In this document: in pieces, positions 13,901 to 26,500 of the stretch
Numbering within the stretch: the first letter of the stretch is position 1
Layout: the number at the start of each line of letters is the position of its first letter
Origin: Piromyces finnis
Lineage: Eukaryota > Neocallimastigomycota > Neocallimastigomycetes > Neocallimastigales > Neocallimastigaceae
Direction of reading: 5' to 3'
NCBI GenBank assembly: GCA_002104945.1
Contig: MCFH01000037.1
Coordinates: 232,501 to 296,500, forward strand
DNA length: 64,000 nucleotides
The notes under the pieces: model-generated
The model's database searches: none
The model's input: only the letters and a program-made list of their open reading frames with translations
What the model was told of the DNA's origin: nothing
Translations under genes and position numbers: made by a program

Positions 13901-15390
13901 ATTTTGGAAGTAGATTTTGGTTTATTATTTATGGTATATTGATGAACTAAAATTATTGTTTTAATATCTTCAATAAACAATTCCCTTATTAATTTATTAT
14001 AAAATATTAATAAACTTTCAGAAGAATATAAATTTTCTAGAATAATAGAAGTAAATTCATTTTTCTCTTCTAATATGTTTAATTGTTTTAAATATTCTAA
14101 CATACACATATCTATACATATTTTTGTATTATTTTTCCAGTCTCTGTAATAAAAGAACAATTTTTTCCATAATGTAAATATTTCATTTGCTGATAATATG
14201 CCTTTTGAAGATTGTATATAACATTCTATCCATTTATATAAAAAATTATCTTGACTTAATAAAGTAAAGTTTTTTTCTTTCATTAAATTTTGGTACTTTT
14301 CATAACTTATAAGCTTTTCATAATATATTGTAATCATTGATGGTGTAAACCCTTGGAAATTCCAAATGATGTTTTCCATTAATTTCGATAAAATATATAT
14401 TGCATTTAATGAAAAGATAGGATTATTGTCTGGTCTTCCAAATGTTTCAGTACAAACATAATTAAAAAAATATGGAATATCTTGAAATAAGGCTTCAACA
14501 AAAGCTTTATCCATTAAAGGTATTATATTAATTATATTTTTATATAAAACTTTTGGATCTTCTACAAAACAAAAATAAGGGTTACAGCCATAATTCTTTA
14601 AAGATTTAAATAATTTTTTGTTTTTCGAATTTATTACTTCTGGATTATTATCCATAAAATTTTTAAATTCGAAAAGGTTTAAAATATATAGTCTTAATTT
14701 TTTATAATCTTTTTCATCCAAATTTCTAAAAGTAATGCCAATAAAACTATTAATCCATTCTCGAAGTTCAGTGTTTTGATGAAATATACTTATAAAAACC
14801 CCAGGATAAAATTTTGTTATAAGTTCTAATTTATTTTTTGATTTTAAGAAATGAAAAAGTTTTATAAAATGATTATTAATACTATATGTTTTTAAAAATT
14901 CGGGATAACAAAGAATTTCATAAAGCATATTGTTACCACAACATTGATATGCATTAATTTCTGAATCTGATAATGAAGAATAATTAGTTAAAGTTCTTAT
15001 AACTGTTTTAATACATCTTTCTATTCTTTTGATATTTTCTCTACGAAGTAATTCTTCAAAATATTCAGCAGTTCCGGGATCATAATATGATTTTATATTT
15101 TCTAAAAAATTTTTTGATATATGATGAAATGTATCTATACAGGAAATACAATTGAACATTTGTCTTTCAAATGATGTTTTAAGTTTTTCAGCAGATTTAG
15201 AATGTTCTATTGTGAAACAAACGATTAACTCCTGCGCAACATCAGGATAACCACAAATAAAACAATCATTTGTTTTCTTTGCAAGTTCAACTGCTTCATG
15301 GAAAAATAACTTTTTAATTTTTTCATTACTTCTATCATTTTTGTACTCATTTAAAATTTCAAGAATACTTGTGTCTTTCTTGATAAACAT
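7932..15390 (-). CDS. Sen1/senataxin-like SF1 helicase-family protein with degenerate motifs, 3 exons, 2413 aa
   Basis: Exons 13025-15390, 12345-12892 and 7932-12259 join in frame (7242 nt). The N-terminal ~900 residues are helical and resemble the SEN1 N-terminal domain. The helicase core follows at about 1080-1700. Sen1/senataxin unwinds RNA:DNA hybrids and terminates RNA polymerase II transcription. Seen: Walker A GASGTGKSET (~1156), motif Ia ICTPNSRSCDNL, and QYRSNKEIVSFF (~1453). Motif II reads MDDAN instead of DEAx. The GDxxQLPPT motif is replaced by GNYINREKKW. Motif V lacks the QG pair, and motif VI (QILMKAINSLVIVGN) lacks the ALTRAK arginine. ATP hydrolysis may therefore be impaired. 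The tail carries acidic and Lys-rich stretches, a 67-residue tandem duplication (~1894-2020), an Arg-Asp dipeptide tract (~2168-2252) and Asn/Glu-rich sequence. The exon 3 ORF extends upstream of any local start, which is why the three blocks must be one gene. Confidence 0.88.
8420..8670 (-). repeat. Hexanucleotide (CTATCT/CTGTCT) repeat encoding an Arg-Asp tract
   Basis: More than 30 near-perfect 6-bp units, read on the minus strand as alternating Arg-Asp codons inside the Sen1-like gene. The unit is a multiple of three, so length change keeps the frame. All six frames stay open across it, which generates spurious Leu-Tyr, Leu-Ser and Glu-Ile ORFs. RD/RS-type dipeptide tracts are typical of RNA-processing proteins. 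Confidence 0.95.
9112..9491 (-). repeat. Tandem 201-bp (67-codon) duplication in the Sen1-like gene
   Basis: Two adjacent copies offset by exactly 201 bp (for example the ACGTTGTTAT match at 9130 and 9331). Both encode a segment containing ITEFLS, SQASSSNP, GQFSIHDFE and SFEIIDNNN-like blocks with only a few substitutions. The near identity suggests a recent in-frame duplication. Confidence 0.9.
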
Positions 15391-16677
15391 TGTGAATTAT
15401 TTGATAATATTTTATAATATAAAAAAGATTAAATTTTCTTATTTATAAAAATTTTTAATTCCTTTTTTTTTTTTTGATTATTAGCAAATTTTATTGATGA
15501 AAATGCATTTATTAAAAGCGAACTTTTATTGTATATTGGGTATGTATTTAATATTTAATTTAAAGAATTTTTCTAGTAAATGATTAATTTATAATTAAAG
15601 TCTAATATTTTGTTGCTGTTGTTGTTATTGTTGTTGTTGATATACAAGTTTTACAAATTTACAGATATATATATATTTATAATTAATTTTAAAATTTATG
15701 TTAAAAACCTGTTTTTCATAAATAAATGAATAAAAAAATTAATAAATAAATAAATAAATAAATTAAATAACATAGAATTATATATTATAAGATTAAAATA
15801 CTATTATTTTACCAAACTCAAACGAACATTAATATTTTAATCTTGTAACTAATATTTAAATATTATATATTGCATGCTTAAGCTTACACAATAACATATA
15901 TATATATAATATATTATATATATGCCATTGTGTAAGCTATAAATTAAAACATTTATTTATATATATATATTTATTTATAAAGTTTAATATTAATATAAAT
16001 AATTATACAGAAATGCTAGAGTTATTTTATTTTTCCAAAATATTTGATTAGAACTCAAACAGGTACTCTATGAAATAAGATTTTAGAAATAATATTATAT
16101 GAGATATTTTCAAAATCTTCCTTTTTTAATAATATTGGAAGATGATAAAGATAATACTAGAATTAATTTTTATTAATACATTTTTCAATTTTATTTCAAA
16201 AATCAATGAAAGTATGAATTTAGGTTTTCTTCATTTATTTTATTTATTAAAATTTCAATAATTCACTCATTCATTTAAAGAATAATGGTTATTTGAGAAA
16301 TCAAGAAACATTATGTAGCTTTAAATATTTAAGTTGAATTATTAACTTTATTTGATTTCTATAAGGTTGTTTATTCTATGTAGTTTATTGAGTGATAATT
16401 GGTGAAAATACAGCTAATAATATCAAGAAAAACCAATATATATTTAAAATAAGATTTACAAGTAAAAAGAATTTATTAAATATACCAATATCTAGTAAAT
16501 AATAGCAAGTCATCATTAATTTAATTTTTTATTTTATTATTAATATGTTATTATAACTAATTCATTTTCAAAATAAATTTTTAAATAAATATAAAAAAAT
16601 TATATTAAATTAATTTATTTAATCATTATATTTAATATTTAAAAAATTTTATTTTAAAAATTTTTATAAAGACAGAA
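15391..16677. other. Divergent intergenic region between the Sen1-like gene and ORC1
   Basis: Both flanking genes are transcribed away from this 1.3 kb, so it should hold both promoters. Visible are a TTG triplet run near 15611-15640, an inverted repeat at 15881-15938 and A/T tracts. No specific promoter element can be called in such AT-rich sequence. Confidence 0.6.
15881..15938. repeat. Inverted repeat (12-bp perfect arms, AT loop)
   Basis: AGCTTACACAAT at 15881-15892 is the exact reverse complement of ATTGTGTAAGCT at 15927-15938. The intervening sequence is alternating TA that can extend the stem. A hairpin or cruciform is possible. Confidence 0.85.
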
Positions 16678-19539
16678 ATGTCAGATTATGAAAGTAATGA
16701 TTATGATGAAGATTTTAATTGGATTGGTCCGGGAAAAGAGGAAATAGCGCCTCAATTATCAAGCCGAAAAACAAAAACATCACAAAGAACGGTTCAAATG
16801 GTATTAAAATATGAAAAAATAAAAATTAATAATAAAATTTACAGTATTGGAAATGTCATTACTTATGGTCAAATGTCAAATCAAAATGTTGGAAAAATTA
16901 AAGCCATGTGGGTCGATGAAAATCAAGTAAGGAAAGATATCATAGAAATAATAAAATATACCCGAAAGAAAATAAGAAGAAGAAAAGGTGTTTCTGATCC
17001 TTCATTTAAAGTAAATGAATTTTATTAATATTAATATATATGAAGTTTTCTGAAAATAATTTGAAATATATGAGAATTTAAAATAGAAATTATTTTTTCA
17101 TTTTAAATTCTCGTATTGGATTGATGATAATGAATTGTCAATTTAAATTTATATATAAATATTATTTACTAAAGTATAATTTGTAAATCATTTATTCAAT
17201 AAAAAAAAAATAGGAATTGCTTATTATGGATGATACAATTATAATTTCACCATATGATGTAATAAATCAATGTACCTTATATACAAAAGAAGAATTTGAT
17301 AAATTAACTTTGGATGAACAACTTGCCAATAATATTTATTTTTATGATAATAAAGAATTAGATGCTATTTCCTCAAAAAGGAAACGAAAAACAAAAAAGT
17401 TATTAAATTCTGTTAAAACAAAAATTGTGGTAATTTAATTATATAAATTTTATAAATAGTGTATATCTTAATATAAATATATTTTATTAAAAATTCATAT
17501 ATGGTTTTTTATTCCCATTTTATATATATATATATTATATTAAAAAAAAAAAAGATAAATAATTCAGATAGTGAAAAAGAAAATGATGATGAGAGTGAGT
17601 ATGAAATTGAAATTGATACAGAAGATGAAGAAGAAATTAATAAAAAGAAAAAAAGAATAAGACGAAAAAAGACTTCATTAAAACCAAAAATTTCTAGAAA
17701 TGTAAAAAATATTATGTAACTATATTTAAATAAAACTACAATGTCAATAATATAAATTGTTGAAAAATTAATATTAAGACAATATTGCTAACCAATAAAT
17801 TTATATAATATTTGATGTAATAAAATAAATTTTTATGAATATAGTATACCAAAAGCTATCCCAAGTCGTAATATACCATTAAGTGAGTCACTATCAGATT
17901 ATGAAAAAGCAAGAAAATTACTTCATGTTTCTGCTGTGCCAGATTCTTTACCTTGTAGAGAAAAGGAGTTCGCTGAGATTTATTCATATTTAGAATGTGC
18001 TATTGCTCAAGAATCAGGATGTTGTTTATGTATGTATATTATGTATATCATTTAACAATATATATATATTGTTTCAAGAAAGAATATATAGAAAATTTAA
18101 ATTTGGAAATTACTTATAAATGATTTAATTTAATTCTTAAAGATATATCAGGTGTACCTGGAACTGGAAAAACAGCAACTGTAAGAGAAGTTATTAGATG
18201 TTTAAATCAACAGGTTGAAGAACAGGTATTGCTCAATATCAATATCAATATTATTAATTATATATAAAATAATAATAATAAAATTATATTTATTTAAAAA
18301 ATAAAAGAAATTAAATGATTTCCAATTTGTTGAAATCAATGGCATGAAAATTACAGACCCTACTCATTCTTACATTCTATTATGGAAAGCTCTAAGTAAT
18401 TCTGATGATAAAATTACTTCTAAACATGCTGCTGAACTTTTGGAATCTACTTTTTCGAATACTAGTTCCAATAGAGTACCATGGTAATAATATATTCTTG
18501 TATTTTAGGATATTTATAAACAATCATAATTACTATTGTTAAAACTATACCTTTTAATAATGAAATATTTAGTGTCGTACTTATGGATGAATTAGATTTA
18601 TTAGTTACAAAAAAGCAATCAGTTATGTATAACTTTTTCGATTGGCCCAATAGGCCATATTCTCATTTGATTGTAGTGGCAGTTGCTAATACTATGGATT
18701 TACCTGAAAGAATGTTAACTAATAAGGTTTCTAGTCGTTTGGGCCTTACTAGAATAAACTTCCAACCATATACACATGAACAGTTAATTACTATTGTGCA
18801 ATCACGTTTACAAGGTATTTCATCATTTTCTGATGATGCTATTCAGCTTTGCGCAAGAAGAGTTAGTGCTGTTTCTGGAGATGCACGTAGAGCTTTAGAT
18901 ATATGCAGGTAATTTTTATTAATTATAATATGATAGAAAAAAATAATTTTTTTTATTTTAAATTAATAAGAGTTAAATTTTAATTTAATTAATAATAATA
19001 GACAAGCTGTGGAAATTGTTGAACGACAAGCTAAGCAGAATAAAGGAGAAAAACCTTTAGTAACTCCAGCAATTATATCCCAAGTTACAAAATCTATTTT
19101 TGCTTCACCTGTGATGATGATCATAAAAAGAGCATGCCTTCACCAAAAAATATTTTTAATCTCTGTAGTAAACGAATTAAGAAGAAGTGGTATTGGTGAA
19201 ACTTCTTTTGGTAATGTAAGTTATATTAAAAAATAATATTACTAGAGAGTGAAATTAATATATAAAATTATAAAATCAATTTCTTAACTTGTAATTATAA
19301 AATTTCAATAAAATAAAAAGGTATCAAATGAACATCTCAGTCTTTGTAGAATATATAATATAGAAAGACCAACTATTTCAGATTTATCTGGAATATGTTC
19401 AACTTTAGGTGGCATTAAATGTTTAATTGTAGAAGGAGGTAGAGCTGATTTGTATGGTAGAGTAAGATTAAATGTTAATGAAGAAGATATTATAATGGCC
19501 TTAAAAAACGATTCCATAGTGGGGAAAATGATTAGATAA
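16678..19539 (+). CDS. ORC1: Origin recognition complex subunit 1 (ORC1), 9 exons, 640 aa
   Basis: Largest ORC subunit. It binds origins, recruits Cdc6 and loads MCM helicases. Exons: 16678-17010, 17214-17429, 17555-17715, 17845-18029, 18143-18225, 18308-18483, 18573-18908, 19002-19215, 19321-19539 (1923 nt, frame continuous). An N-terminal BAH-like domain (about residues 40-200, with YEKIKI and ELLIMDD) is followed by an acidic then basic linker. The AAA+ module has Walker A GVPGTGKT (302-309), Walker B VVLMDELD (386-393), the MYNFFDWP and NTMDLPERM segments, and sensor 2-region [12 protein letters not shown] winged-helix C terminus follows, ending [11 protein letters not shown]. It is shorter than most ORC1 proteins (usually 800-950 aa) because the linker is short. 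Exon 3 uses a GTAACT donor; its start (17555) is chosen from the AAAAAG acceptor and is the least certain boundary. Confidence 0.95.
17072..17112. repeat. Inverted repeat inside ORC1 intron 1
   Basis: GAGAATTTAAAAT (17072-17084) and its exact reverse complement (17100-17112) are separated by 15 nt within the first ORC1 intron (17011-17213). The transcript could fold into a hairpin. Confidence 0.8.
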
Positions 19540-20501
19540 TACAATTCCTTTTTAAAATTTAATATATTTTTTATTAGAAAAGTATAAATAAAAAAAAAAA
19601 AAAAAAATTCATGTAAATATTATATAGTATTAATAATTAGTTTTCTATTTATTTTTTAAATAATATTATTCTTTATCTATTAATTTTTTAAATTAAAATT
19701 AAATCTATTAAATATTATAATAAAAAGAATTAAATAATAGTAATTAAGAAGTATAATTTTTTTTTTAAAAAAAATATTAATATTTTTATTTTATAGAATT
19801 CATTTAAATAAATTAATAAAAAAAAAAAAAAAGTAAATTGATAATAATGATCAATATCAATAAAAAGTTGCCTTTAATATAAAAAGGTTAATATATATTC
19901 TTTATCTCATTATTTCTTATAAATATCTTTTTTATTAAATAAATAATTTTTTATTTTTATTATTTTATTTTATTTTATTATTATTATTTTTATTATTTTT
20001 TTTTTTTTTTACTTAAATATAGGCATATGATAATATAAATAAAATATAATAAATAAAACGTTAAACTAATCTTATTTATATAAAATTATTCAAAAAAAAT
20101 ATTAAAATAAAAATATTTTTTCTTTTTTTTTTACTCTCTTTTTAAAATATTATTTTTATATATATAATAAATTTTAATATAATAAATATAACTTTAATTT
20201 TATAATTATTAAATAAAATATATAAAAAAGAAAAAAAGTATATATATATATATATATTAAGTAAACGGCATATGTTGTATTTTTTATTTTTGATATTAAA
20301 TTACTTTTTTTTTTTTTTTTACTTTGTTTTTTGTTGTTATTTTTTTTTTTTTTCTTTATGTTTCTATTTTTTTTTTTTTTATTTTTAGTTGATACTATTT
20401 TTGTTATTAATTTTTACTTTCGGTTTCATAAATTAATTAATCCAACTTTTTATTTTTTATGTTTTCAATTAGTAAGTATACTTTTATATTTAAAAATTAA
20501 A
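19540..20501. other. Convergent 3' intergenic region, homopolymer-rich
   Basis: Lies between the ORC1 stop and the HUWE1-like stop. It is dominated by long A and T runs (for example T-rich 20341-20380) and a short TA repeat near 20240-20256. The ORF at 20331-20525 is poly-Phe/Leu translated from T runs and overlaps the last HUWE1 exon antisense. No gene seen. Confidence 0.65.
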
Positions 20502-23500
20502 TTATGCAAATCCAAAACCAACTGAACATTCATTAATAGCTAATAATAATGCTTTTCTTAAATGTTCATAAGATTCGTATGCAGGAATATCTAATTGGTT
20601 GAAACTGAATATATATAATAAAAATATAAAAATAAATAATTTGAAAAAAGTTAAAAATTTATGTAAAATAATTATTCTATGTTACATACCATGTATGAGC
20701 AGATGGAAGTCTTTCAATTGAACCAAAGTCTTTATGAATTTGGAATTTTTGAATACCATTTACACCTTGGAGACTAGAGAAACCTTCTAATGGAACTTTA
20801 GAAGTACCGGTGGTAAATTGAATAAGTTTAGCTCTTTCTTCTTGAGTGAAACTACGAACAGCTCTCCAGAACCATTGAACTTGTGGTGAAGATGAACTAT
20901 AGTTTTCATAAACTGTATTATTCTTCCAATCATCAATATCAATATCTGGAAGACCAGAAATTAAAAGTTCTAATTCTTGTTCATTAAATATAGATATAAG
21001 GGAGTGTGGGATAATATCATGGAAACCATCAAGGAAAGCCTCAATTTGTTTTTTAATAGCAACAGTTAATCTTTGTTCAGTAACTAATTTAACATATTCC
21101 ACCTTATTATCTTCAGTAACAGGAATATTTCTACCATCAGGCTTCAAATCAATAATACTTTTCTTACCAAATTCATCAATTTCTAAACTGAATGTTAAAT
21201 CTAATACATCTGTAATATCATTATGAAGTATCCATTCTAAACTTTTGAAGTATTCAGGATCAATAGCTTCAATATCCTTGTAATCTACATCAATATTTAA
21301 TATGTGCTTATAGAAGGAACGAGTAAAGTAACAATCTAAGCATCTACCATCATAAATAGCTTTACCAATAATTCTTCCAACAAACTTGAAGAAAGAAAGA
21401 TGATCTGGATTAATCCAAGAATTACGATTTGGTTGATATGTAACTCTATCAACAGCTGATGGTTTGAAAAGTGCATAATCTGGATTAAACATTTGACGAG
21501 CTAAAGCAGAGAACCATTCACGAGTAATACCACCAACATCAACACCTTCTTCTTCAGCAAAACGAACATTTAACTTACTATACTTTATTTCATTACCAGT
21601 CTTACCTTGTAATTTATGGAATGAATCTTCAAATACGTATTGTCTTCTAACAGCAATTTGAAGAGTACCAAAATGCTCACGAGTATTTCGTTTATGTAAT
21701 TGTTGATTGAAATATGTTCTTTTATTATCAAAGTCTAAAATCTTAGAGTTGCTAACAAGAAGAGCAAAGGAATTTTTCATTAATGATGGGTTGTTTCTTA
21801 CCATAGTATTCAAAATCTTACGATGTTCATTTGTCATGGAATAGAAAATTTCTTCATTTGTTTGATTATCCATATCATTAGGATCACTGTTCAAAAGCTG
21901 TACTGAACTTTGATATTTTTCTGGTTTATCTAATACATATGGTTTAGAAATAACCATAAATGATTCAATTAATGGTAACAATATAGTAGCTACATGAATT
22001 AAATCACGATTATTATTAATAATAGTTAATATATGACCTAATTTGTTCCATAATGGTTTTATAGTTAACTGATCATAAATATGTAAAAGTTCATCTTCAT
22101 TTGGTTTGCTAATTAATTTTTTATTTGGCGGAGCAGTAATCTTATCATCTTTATTAGAAGATGTGGAGTTTTCTTCTTTATTACTATTTGAATTTGATGT
22201 AATATCTTTCATTTTGTTTTGGTTAAGTTCATCAGAAGAATTATTTCTACTCTTACTTATTCTTTTAGTTTCTAAAAAGTCAATGGCTTTTAGAATTCTT
22301 AAAATTTGAGCTTGTTTGGAAGATGCTGAAGTTAAATCATGGAAAGTTAACTTTTGAACTTCAATACTTTGATCAGAAAGAGTTTTTGTTAAATCAATTA
22401 ATTCACTCTGGATATCATCAATAATCTTTTGAACAGCATTAACCAATTGATGCATTATAGCATTATAATATTCTTTTAAAGAAGAAATACTTTGAAGGAT
22501 AATTAAGGTATTTTGGAAGGTCTTTATAGTACATTCACTAACAATAAAGATATTTACAATTGAATTACAATAATGAATTGGAATATGAATATTCGGTGTC
22601 TTTTGTGATTTAGAAACAGAAGATTTTGATTTAGAAGTAACATTAATTTTGCTATCACCTGAACTATTATCAACATTACCATGTTGATTATCATTATTGG
22701 CGGAAGTATCGTTTTTATTTTCTTCTTTATCATTGGATGAAGGTTGACCCAAATTACGTAAAATTTGAGATAACAAGAATGTTGTTTTTTCCATTAAAAT
22801 TGGATTGGTTAGGAAGGATGAACGGTCCAATAAGCTTAATAATATTACTATTGGATATTTATATGTTGTTGTCTTTTCTTTTCCCTTTAATTTCTTTAAA
22901 GAGGGTTTTCTTGTAAGATTAACATTAAAGTTTTCATTTGAGGTTAAGAAATATTGTCTAATTTGTTCATTATTAGCTACTAAATATATAAGAGTATCTA
23001 AAGATCTTTTAGCAACCAAATTTGGAATGTAATCATTAGAAGAATGAATATTTTGATTTGGAGTAGAAGAACTAATACTTTTTTTGGTAGAAGCCTTTCC
23101 TTTATTTTTAATAGACATTTGAGCAAAGTTTTTATCAACATCAGCTAAATCACTACTACCATCAATTAAAATACATAAAAGAATGGAAATAACTTCACTT
23201 CTAGTTTTACTATTCTTACTCAAATTAGACAATATTTTTTGAATTGCTTCAACAGTGGCAGAACCCTTTTGAATAAACAATAAACGAATAATTGATGCCA
23301 AAGCTGGTTTTTCTAATAATTGACCAAGTTCTTTCTTTTCTTTAATTATCTTCTTCTTGGTGACAGTTTTCTTTGGAATTAAAAATGGATTAAATGGATT
23401 CATACCATTTTCATTACCATAGTATAAATTATATAAATTATTGTCCATACCAAATGGTCTATTAGAGTCTATCATTCTTCTATCAACATTTCTTCTTTCT

Positions 23501-26500
23501 CTTTCAAAACGGTCATATTGCATAACTTCTTCTCTAATTTCATCAGGTAGAGCAAAAAGAAATTCATTATTAAATTCATCATTGGATGAAAGTGTAGCAG
23601 CTGAAGCTTGGTTAGCTCTGGTTTCGCTAATATGTTGATCAATTATTTCTTGACGTAAATCATCTGGAAGGGCTTCTAAGAAGGTTGGATCAATGCCAGT
23701 ATTGGTTATATCAACTTCACGACCATTCACCATAACAGTAACCCTTTCTGTTGATTGTTCATTGGAAGAAGCATTATTATTATTATTGTCAGTCATAACA
23801 GCATCGCTATTTTCATTATTTGAAGCAGAAGTTGCTTGTTCTTGTAATCTTTGTTGACGAGCATTTTCTTCTAACTCCTCTTGTCTTTTTCTTTCTTCTT
23901 CTTCTTTTCTCTTTCTTTCTTCTTCCATTTGTTTTTTTTTCTTTTCTTCTTCAGCCTTCTTTTTTCTTTCTTCTTCTTCCTTTCTTTTCTTTTCTTCTTC
24001 AATAGCTTCAGGTAATAATTTATCAATAATGCACTTTTGAATATATTTATTGTATTTTTTATTTGGATTAATATTTAAGAAACGATATTCTTGTTTCCAA
24101 CGTTTTTGAGTACTGAGTATATTATATATACTAATATTATCATTCATAGATTTATATTGATCATCATTTGGAAGGAATAATGTTGAATTGATAACGTTTG
24201 GCATTCTAATAGAATTAACAAAAGATGGATTTATTTCTTGGAAAAGTCTTTCCATAAATTGAAGAGCTCTATTTCCTATTTGAGATTGATCATTACTAAA
24301 TCTTCCGTCATTATTTTCATTAGTTGTAGGACGACCAGAAAGAAGTGGATGTGTATTAATTTCATTATTGTTGGTTTGTGGTCGAATAATTCTGTTATCA
24401 ATAGCTCTTAAAATATTTTCAATATTTCTTGGATCAGAAGAGTTTGGAAGTCTGAATTCAATACCTTGAGGACTTAATTGAATTTCCATAACGCCGCTTC
24501 TTCCGTTAAGCCAATTTTCTTGTTCAGGAGTAAGATCTTCTTCTCTTTCATCACTATCCCATATAAATCTTCTATTATATCCTAAAAGATCATCATCATC
24601 TTCTTCATCTGCATGTAAGAATTCATCAATTTCTTCTTCATCATTTAATTCATTATCATCATCATCGTCATCCTCTTCTTCTCCTTCATCTCCTACTTCG
24701 ATTATTCCATCATTATTAATATTACTATCTTCAACTCTTACTATTTCAGTATTTCCACTACCAAGATCACTACCATTAGCACCAACAACTTCATTATTTT
24801 GAAGGATATTATCAATACTCATATCATCTTCATGAATACTATATGGCGTTTCCCATCTCATTTGATCATCATTTTCATTCATAATAATTACGTTATCTGG
24901 ATTATTGATTCCATCTTCAACAATAACATCATTATCATTATTATCATCATCTTCGTCAACTTCGATTTCTTCAATTTCGTCATTGCCATTGCCATTGTCA
25001 TCATCATCATCATCATCATCATCATCACCTTCATTTTCATACGGTCTCATGACAATTTCCATTTCAACATCTGGATTTTCATCATCTTCTTCACTATCTT
25101 CCTCAATATCACTAATTTCACTTTCATCAGACATATCTTCTTCAGTACCAATAAAGCCATCTTCATCAAAATCATCTTCATCAAAATCATCTTCATCTTC
25201 TAAATCGCCGTCATCGTCATCATCGTCTTCATTATTCTCATTTTCACCACTAAAAATACCAAGCGCAGAAGTTCTGTACATATCAGAAATTTCATGTTCT
25301 TCATCACGTGGGATTTCTGAATCACCATTACTATTTGGAATATTGTTACTACCTTCTTCTTGAACTTGAATAACAGTGGTAGTTTCAGTATATTTATTAA
25401 TTTCAATAGCTGATAAAACTAAAAGATCCAATGGTTTAATTAAATTATAAATAATATGAGAAGCTTGAGGATGATTAACATCAACATCAGAAACCATGTT
25501 AGTTAAAAGAATAACATAGTTATTTTCAAGCATTAACTTTGCAATTGCTAATGGGAATTCTTCAAATTTCTTAGAAATATGTTGTGGCTTAAAATTAATC
25601 AATTTCAAGCAAAGCTTAGCCAAACCGGAATAATATCTGTACTTTTGTTCAAGAGTACCTTGTCTACTAAGACTATCTTTTAAACATTGACCAATTACTT
25701 CAATAACATTCTTTCTTAAGGTTTCTAACGAATAATTTTGTAATTTTTCAAAGTCGTAGCTTTCAGTTGAAATTAAATTATAGAAAAGTTTAATAAAAAT
25801 ATTTGATTCGATATATCTAAATTTGTGTTTGTTTCTTTCTTGGTTTTGTGATTCTTCTTCTAATGAATTTTCAATTAGATCATTAAGGATATATTCTTCA
25901 ATTAAATAGGTAAGAAGTTTCTTACTTCCCAATTTTTTATTATCTTTACAGTAATTAACTAAATTCATTTTACATGTAGGGTAACTAAATACTAATTCAG
26001 TAAGACATTGAATAATGAATGCATGTTCATTCAAAATAAGGTTCTTTTCTTTTGCGATCATTTCTTGAGCTGCCTTTAACTTAACGTCTTTTTCTTTTTC
26101 AGTAGAATTTTCACCATTATTATTAGTATCAGTTTTATTATTAGCTGTAAGACTTTGAATTTCAGGTAACTGAAGAACTTCATTTAGACTACTAACTGAA
26201 TTCATACTTTTGCATTCAATGAATTCTTCTATTAAGAAGTTAATAATTGGCTCAGTAGCTTTAACTAATTCACTGTTAAGTTCAATAATAATTTTTGATT
26301 CTTCTATTTTACCTTTATTATCATCTTCTATCTTTACCTTTGAACTTTGAATATCTGAAGTAGTACTCTTGTTCTCTTCATTTTGTTCATTAATTTCTTC
26401 TTCTAAAACTTCTTCATCATTATCACTACTATTATTCTTCTTAATGTAATTCTTCTGTAATGTTATATAATAATCTGGATTTGGAGAAGTTAGTTTACAA

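Noticed and set aside
24799-25363. Plus-strand Ser/Ile-rich ORFs
   Set aside because: Antisense mirror of the Asp/Glu-rich acidic region of the HUWE1-like gene, where GAT/GAA codons read as ATC/TTC on the other strand.
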